Shown piece by piece: positions 16,879 to 21,193 of a stretch of 21,193 nucleotides of DNA. The DNA comes from Phycisphaerales bacterium UBA4658 (GTDB taxonomy: Bacteria; Planctomycetota; Phycisphaerae; Phycisphaerales; UBA1924). Made by a program: the position numbers and the translations under genes. Position 1 is the stretch's first letter, and the number at the start of each line of letters is the position of its first letter. Location of the stretch: the NCBI GenBank assembly GCA_002405485.1, contig DHLW01000037.1, forward strand, positions 1-21,193, read 5' to 3'. The notes beneath the pieces are model-generated. The model saw nothing but the letters and a program-made list of their open reading frames with translations, searched no databases and was not told where the DNA came from.

Positions 16879-17043
16879 TTATCGGGAACGGGACCCGACC
16901 GAGCCGTCGTCATCCACAAGCATACGGTGGGCGGGCGTCTCCAGGTCGTCGTACTGGCCCTCGAGCGCGGAGCGGACGAAGGCCCAGACCGCCAGCCCGG
17001 CAAGCACGAAAGCCAGTGGAATCAGCAGGAACAGAACGCTCAT
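16879..17043 (-). CDS. ccoS: cbb3-type cytochrome oxidase assembly protein CcoS
   Basis: This 54-residue gene is short and easily missed. It reads MSVLFLLIPLAFVLAGLAVW, one membrane helix, then AFVRSALEGQYDDLETPAHR and MLVDDDGS. The pattern 'GQ(F/Y)DDL(D/E)TPA.RML.DD' is the CcoS signature. CcoS is needed to insert heme and copper cofactors into the CcoN subunit of cbb3-type oxidase. The start ATG (17041-17043) overlaps the ccoI stop codon as ATGA, and GGAGG lies nine bases upstream within ccoI. Length is normal for the family (about 50-70). The gene order ccoI-ccoS is the classical one. Confidence 0.93.
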   Translation of the reverse strand: MSVLFLLIPLAFVLAGLAVWAFVRSALEGQYDDLETPAHRMLVDDDGSVGSRSR

Positions 17044-19706
17044 CGGCCCGCCTCCATGGTTATCGCTCCTTCCGCCGGCCCTCGGCTGGCCACCGGCCGG
17101 GGCCCGCGAAACGCGCCAGATTGCAGACAGATCGCCACGACCGTGAACGAGCTTGCGGGCATGATGATCGCCGCGAGCAGCGGACTGATCAGCCCCGCGA
17201 CCGCCAGTGCGGCGGCAAGCACGTTGTACGCGATCGACGCCGCGATGGTCCAGTGGATCGTCCGGAGCGTGCGCCCCGCGCCATCGATGAGTTCGAGCAC
17301 GGGCGAGAGCCCCTCGCGGGAGAGCGAGACGTCGGCGGCGGCGAGCGAGGCCTCTGCCCCACCCCGGACCGCGATGCCCACCGTGCTCGCCGCGAGGGCC
17401 GCCGCGTCGTTCACGCCGTCACCGACGACGATGACCGGCCGCGTTTGCAGCTCCTGGCGCACCACCCGCAGCTTGCCCTCGGGCGTGATCCCCCCCAGGC
17501 ACTCCTCTGGCGACAGGCCGAGTTGCGCTCCCACGCGACGCACCACGTCGGGATGATCGCCCGAGAGCATCCGCAGGGCATACCCGCGTGCTCGCAGGGC
17601 GTCGATCACCCGCCGGGCGTCCGGGCGCACCGGGTCGCCCAGAGCGGCGACCGCAACGCACACGCCGTCGCAGGCGACAAAGACCGGCGACAGTCCCTCG
17701 CTCGTGCACCGGCTGGCGCGGTGCGACCAGGCGTCATCCACGCGGACGCCGCCGGATCGCAGGAACTCCTCGGTGCCCACCAGGATCGGCCGACCGTCGA
17801 CGACGCCCTCGATCCCCGCGCCTTGGTGCTGCACGACGCGCTCGGGCGCGCAGCGGATCCGAGACGCGACAGCGCTCCCGGCACTCAGATCGCGCTCCAG
17901 CGCGCGGGCCGTCGGATGGCTGCTGCCGGCCTCGAGCGCACAGACCAGCGGCTTGACCCACTCGGCGCCTTCGAATCGCACCAGCGACAGCCGACCAGTC
18001 GTCACCGTGCCGGTCTTGTCCAGCACGATCAGGCCGCGATCTCGGGCATCGGCCAGGGCCTGCACGGCGTCGGCCCCCTTGATGAGCACGCCCCGCCCCG
18101 CCGCACGTCCGATCGACACCGTCATCGCCAGCGGGGTCGCCAGTCCAAGTCCGCACGGGCAGACGGCAATCAACAACGCCGCGGCGCGATCGATCGCCAC
18201 CGTCGGGCTCTCTCGCCACCAGATGGCCAGCGTCAGCCCGGCCAGCGCCAGCAGCGCCGCCAGCAGCCACCCGGCCCAGCGGTCGGCAAGCTGAACGATG
18301 CGTGCGCGGCGGCGCGACGCTTCCTCGACGGTGCGCATGAGCGTCCCGATGCGAGTGTCCTCGCCGACCGCCCGCACGCGAACGCGAAGCACCCCGCTCA
18401 GGTTCACGGCGCCGGCGACCACGTCCATTCCCGAACCGACCCGCACCGGGCGCGACTCGCCGGTGAGCAGAGCCACGTCCAGATCGGCCTGGCCCAACTC
18501 CACCACCCCATCCACCGGCACGCAGTCGCCGGCACGCACCTCGACAAGGTCCCCGATCGCCAGGGCCTCGACGGGCACTTCGCGGGTGTGCGCTGGATCA
18601 TCCGTTTCGACCTTGCGGGCCACCGAGGGCGTCACGCTGAACAGCAGTTCGACCGCGTCGGCGGCACTGCGCTGCTGGCGACGCTGGACGTATCGCCCCA
18701 CCAGCAGGAAGAAGATGAGCGCGGTGATCGAGTCGAAGTACAGATCGCCCGAGCCGGCGATGGTCTTGTACATCCCCCACGCACCGCCGAGATAGAGCCC
18801 CAGGGCGATGGGCACGTCCAGGTGGATCGTCCGCATGCGCACCGCCGCGAGCGCTGAACGGAGAAAGACCTGCCCGGGCCACGCCAGGCAGATCAGCGTC
18901 AGGCCCAGCGACGCCCACCGGAAGAACTGGTCGTGCGCACGCTCGATGCCCTGGAACATCCCGGCGTACATCGCGACAAACAGCAGCATGATGTTCCCGG
19001 CGCACGCGCCGGCCACCGCCATCTGGATCAGCAATCGGCGATCCTCGATCCGCCGAACGTCGCGGACCGTCATCGATCCGCCCATGCCCGCACCAGCCCC
19101 GCCAGAGCCAGACGCCCGCGCCGGATGCGGGCAGTATCCAAGCGAGTCGAGCATCCGCGCGATCCGGCTGAGCCGCACCTGGGCCGGATCAAAGGTCACG
19201 CTCACCGACGCCCTGCGAAGGTCCAGTCTTGCCTCGGCGACGCCCGGAAGCACCTGCGGGAGCTTCTCCACCAGCCACACGCACGCCGCGCAGTGCACAC
19301 CCTCCAGCAGCAGTTCCGTCCGCAGCAGCCCCGAGGACGCGTCCGACGCCTGCGCGGCCCGGTCCTTGACCGGTCGGCAGTACAACGCGTGGAACGTCGG
19401 GTCATCGAACTCCCCGTACGCACGCCTGGACACACGGGCCGGCCCGCGCTCGCCGCTGGTGCGTTCAAGCAGGTCGTAATACGCCTGCAGGTTGCACGAG
19501 GAGATGACGCTGTACGCCGTCGCGCACCCGTGGCAGCAGAACTGCTGGGCGGATCCTTCCACGACCAGTCCTGCGGGGACCGGCAGCGAGCAGTGCGCAC
19601 AGGCGTGCCGGACCTGCTCCGCACTCGACGGGGCGTCCCCGATGGCGACCGTGCGGACAAGCCGGTCGCGAGACACGTTCAGCATGGGTGCGGGGTGGGC
19701 GGTCAT
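17040..19706 (-). CDS. ccoI: Copper-translocating P-type ATPase CcoI/FixI
   Basis: This 888-residue P1B-type ATPase exports copper for cbb3-oxidase assembly. The N-terminus has a FixI-type cysteine domain (CAHCSLP at 36-42 and FCCHGC at 56-61). It is followed by a heavy-metal domain with GVHCAACVWL (Cys139, Cys142). The transmembrane metal site CPC is at 516-518 (AVCPCGLGLATPLAM). The actuator motif LLTGES ends at 418, and the phosphorylation site is DKTGTVTTG (563-571). Further motifs are SSHPTARALE in the nucleotide domain and GDGVNDAAALA near the end. Eight or so membrane helices fit the class. It begins six bases after the upstream SafE-family gene and overlaps ccoS. The presence of both cysteine domains favours CcoI over CopA. 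Confidence 0.95.
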   Translation of the reverse strand: MTAHPAPMLNVSRDRLVRTVAIGDAPSSAEQVRHACAHCSLPVPAGLVVEGSAQQFCCHGCATAYSVISSCNLQAYYDLLERTSGERGPARVSRRAYGEFDDPTFHALYCRPVKDRAAQASDASSGLLRTELLLEGVHCAACVWLVEKLPQVLPGVAEARLDLRRASVSVTFDPAQVRLSRIARMLDSLGYCPHPARASGSGGAGAGMGGSMTVRDVRRIEDRRLLIQMAVAGACAGNIMLLFVAMYAGMFQGIERAHDQFFRWASLGLTLICLAWPGQVFLRSALAAVRMRTIHLDVPIALGLYLGGAWGMYKTIAGSGDLYFDSITALIFFLLVGRYVQRRQQRSAADAVELLFSVTPSVARKVETDDPAHTREVPVEALAIGDLVEVRAGDCVPVDGVVELGQADLDVALLTGESRPVRVGSGMDVVAGAVNLSGVLRVRVRAVGEDTRIGTLMRTVEEASRRRARIVQLADRWAGWLLAALLALAGLTLAIWWRESPTVAIDRAAALLIAVCPCGLGLATPLAMTVSIGRAAGRGVLIKGADAVQALADARDRGLIVLDKTGTVTTGRLSLVRFEGAEWVKPLVCALEAGSSHPTARALERDLSAGSAVASRIRCAPERVVQHQGAGIEGVVDGRPILVGTEEFLRSGGVRVDDAWSHRASRCTSEGLSPVFVACDGVCVAVAALGDPVRPDARRVIDALRARGYALRMLSGDHPDVVRRVGAQLGLSPEECLGGITPEGKLRVVRQELQTRPVIVVGDGVNDAAALAASTVGIAVRGGAEASLAAADVSLSREGLSPVLELIDGAGRTLRTIHWTIAASIAYNVLAAALAVAGLISPLLAAIIMPASSFTVVAICLQSGAFRGPRPVASRGPAEGAITMEAGR

Positions 19707-19712
19707 GGAAGG

Positions 19713-20516
19713 TCACTTGCTTGGGTGGCAGAGGGGGCAGTTCTCCGACGCGGCCCGCGCCGTGCGCCCGAGCTCGGCCCGGGCATCCTCGATGGTCGCT
19801 GGAACCTCCGGCTTCATCGCCAGAGCCGGAGCGGCGATGCGGCCGCTCAGCGTGTAGACCCCGACGGCCACGAGCGCCAGACTCGTGAGCAACGGGAGAT
19901 GGGGACGCAGCCGACCGGTCAGAGACTGGATGCCCAGTCCAAGCGCACCGAGCAGCGGAAGCGTCCCAAGCCAGAATGCCAGCATCGTGATCGCCCCGTA
20001 GACCGGATCTGCCGTTCCCGCCGAGGTGATCACAAACGCGTACAGCCACCCGCACGGAAGCAGCGTGGTCAGCAGCCCGACGACGCCGGCCCGCGCCAAG
20101 GGCGAGAGCGCAAAGGCGCGCACATGCGCCGCCCGGGCAAGACTGGTCAGGGCCTTGGGCAGGGGCGCTCGAGGAATGCGCACGCCGAGATGGCGGGCCA
20201 CTGCAACCACGCCAAAGCCCACCATGATCGCGCCGGCTCCGATCGCGGCCCCCCGCTGCACGCCGACAAGCCGGCCTCCGAGATCGACCGCCGCCCCCAC
20301 CCCGCCCGCGACCGAGCCCATGGCGAGATACGTCGCCAGCCGACCGAGGTTATACGCCGCGTTGAGCGCCGCCCGCGACGCAAGACGGCGGGGCTGCTTC
20401 TGCGACCCAAGCTCGCCCTCGCCCACCGCGAAGGCGACGAATGCGCCGCACATGCCCACGCAGTGGGTTGAACCAAGGAGACTGGCGGTGAAGACGGCAG
20501 CGATGAGCGGGATCAC
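19713..20516 (-). CDS. TauE/SafE-family membrane protein (putative copper/thiol handling)
   Basis: This 267-residue polytopic protein resembles the 'sulfite exporter TauE/SafE' family members often encoded in cbb3-oxidase clusters. The first helix carries GSTHCVGMCGAFVAFA, with His18, Cys19 and Cys23. A later helix carries LLPCGWLYAF (Cys155). Together they recall the cysteine pair of CcdA/DsbD-type transporters, so thiol or copper transfer is more plausible than sulfite export. Six or so helices are visible. The C-terminus ends ENCPLCHPSK, a CxxCH motif. I chose GTG at 20514-20516, one base after the ccoH stop codon, with a GGAG site inside ccoH; the frame is open upstream to 20603. Its place between ccoH and ccoI suggests a role in oxidase maturation. 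Confidence 0.85.
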   Translation of the reverse strand: MIPLIAAVFTASLLGSTHCVGMCGAFVAFAVGEGELGSQKQPRRLASRAALNAAYNLGRLATYLAMGSVAGGVGAAVDLGGRLVGVQRGAAIGAGAIMVGFGVVAVARHLGVRIPRAPLPKALTSLARAAHVRAFALSPLARAGVVGLLTTLLPCGWLYAFVITSAGTADPVYGAITMLAFWLGTLPLLGALGLGIQSLTGRLRPHLPLLTSLALVAVGVYTLSGRIAAPALAMKPEVPATIEDARAELGRTARAASENCPLCHPSK

Positions 20517-20517
20517 A

Positions 20518-21105
20518 TCAGACTCCTGACCTCGATTCGCCCATCCGAACGGGCGCATCGGTCTCGTGGGTGAACACGTCCACCGCGGTGCGCGCACGCA
20601 CACGCACGTGCCAGAGTCCGGCCCGGTCCACGTTCACGCTGCCGCGATACGCGCCCGGCTCGGATCCAAGAGACTCCAGCGTCACCGTGCTGCGCTTGCC
20701 GGAGTTGGTGTTCGCGAAGTACTCGCACTCGATCGTCGCGCCCGCGATCGGCTCGCCGAGCTTGTTCCGTAGATCGACGCGCAGCGACTGCCCGCCTCCG
20801 CCGGCGCTCGCCTGGAAGGCGACGTGCGCCGACCACCCGAGCTTGCGATTGTGCTGGATCTGGCGTGCGGTCTGGTCCCACGCCAGGGCCTTGCGGTAGT
20901 AGTCGGGCTCCACCGCCGCGGACGGATCACTGATCGCGAAGTAGACCGTGAACCCGACCACCGTGAAGTTGATCGACAGCAACCCGAGGATCCACGCCAC
21001 CCAGATGCGCCCGCTGCCGTGCCGGGGCGGACGAACCTCCAGCGTCGGCAGACGCACCGGGCCGTGTCCGTTGAGCGACGGCTGAACGCCTGAAGAGTGC
21101 ATCAT
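20518..21105 (-). CDS. ccoH: FixH/CcoH family cbb3 oxidase assembly protein
   Basis: This 195-residue single-pass membrane protein matches FixH/CcoH, which is needed for stable assembly of cbb3-type cytochrome oxidase. A cytoplasmic lead of about 32 residues precedes one helix (WVAWILGLLSINFTVVGFTV). The family signature VEPDYYRKALAWDQT follows in the periplasmic part. The C-terminal domain is beta-rich (LRVDLRNKLGEPIAGATIEC, VDRAGLWHVRVRAR), as in FixH proteins. GGAGG lies seven bases before the ATG at 21103-21105, and an immediately following second ATG could also serve. The start overlaps the stop codon of an upstream frame (ATGA). The SafE-like gene starts one base after its stop, showing tight coupling. 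Confidence 0.9.
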   Translation of the reverse strand: MMHSSGVQPSLNGHGPVRLPTLEVRPPRHGSGRIWVAWILGLLSINFTVVGFTVYFAISDPSAAVEPDYYRKALAWDQTARQIQHNRKLGWSAHVAFQASAGGGGQSLRVDLRNKLGEPIAGATIECEYFANTNSGKRSTVTLESLGSEPGAYRGSVNVDRAGLWHVRVRARTAVDVFTHETDAPVRMGESRSGV

Positions 21106-21193
21106 GGCCTGGCCTCCGATGAAGGTTGGACCGCCGGCAACGCCGGCGAGGGGCCATACGGCCCGATAAGCGTGATCGGGCCGGCATACGCGA
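21102..21193 (-). CDS. C-terminal tail of an upstream gene, possibly ccoG
   Basis: A frame enters from the right edge and ends at TGA (21104-21102), overlapping the first ATG of ccoH. It encodes about 29 residues beginning AYAGPITLIGPYGPSP. The overlap matches the coupling used throughout this operon. CcoG is the usual gene before ccoH, and its Ig-like C-terminus often ends near an 'F(I/V)GP' phrase, which LIGP recalls. The fragment is too short for a firm call. Confidence 0.4.
   Translation of the reverse strand, partial: AYAGPITLIGPYGPSPALPAVQPSSEARP

Noticed and set aside
17016..18857. A 613-codon open frame on the plus strand opposite ccoI
   Set aside because: The translation is rich in Arg, His, Gln and Asp with no fold-like pattern. 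The minus strand carries every P-type ATPase motif.

Overview
The window is high-GC bacterial chromosome (about two thirds G+C by eye) with tightly packed, mostly minus-strand housekeeping and respiratory genes. The gene content suggests a Planctomycetota bacterium, perhaps of the Phycisphaerae. The hints are a cbb3-oxidase assembly operon, secreted or lipidated proteins of unknown family, a DUF885 protein, a tRNA-Gln without an encoded CCA end, and start codons chosen by GGAGG-type ribosome sites. This lineage call is an inference from gene style, not from a marker gene. I see no insertion sequence, phage gene, CRISPR array or other sign of a mobile island.

Layout. Positions 1-4329 (minus) hold a run in the transcription order saccharopine dehydrogenase-like protein, cytochrome c-PQQ sugar dehydrogenase fusion, secreted repeat protein, and the 5' part of mutL, which leaves the window. 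Positions 4657-5443 (plus) hold a small Pro/Ala-rich protein and a STAS-domain anti-sigma-factor antagonist. They converge on a DUF885 lipoprotein-like or secreted hydrolase (5476-7386, minus). A tRNA-Gln(CUG) with a readable promoter lies at 7532-7602 (plus). Positions 7659-11512 (minus) look like an operon: psd, pssA, aspA (4-base overlap with pssA) and a lipoprotein. These make phosphatidylserine and phosphatidylethanolamine, next to an aspartate ammonia-lyase. A cysteine dioxygenase gene is divergent (11629-12234, plus) and ends three bases from the end of rlmN.

Positions 12238-21193 (minus) are one long co-directional block. In transcription order it holds the tail of an unknown gene (possibly ccoG), ccoH/fixH, a TauE/SafE-family membrane protein, the copper P-type ATPase ccoI/fixI, ccoS, a family 2 glycosyltransferase, a secreted protein with a proline-rich tail, anmK and rlmN. 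The first part is a cbb3-type cytochrome oxidase maturation module (copper delivery and assembly). The oxidase structural genes ccoNOP are not in the window and probably lie beyond the right edge.

No wholly new system is evident. The best second-look items are a cysteine dioxygenase that keeps the mammalian-type Cys-Tyr cross-link pair, an AnmK with an altered active-site loop, a SafE-like protein with a C-terminal CPLCH motif placed between fixH and ccoI, and the heme-PQQ dehydrogenase fusion.
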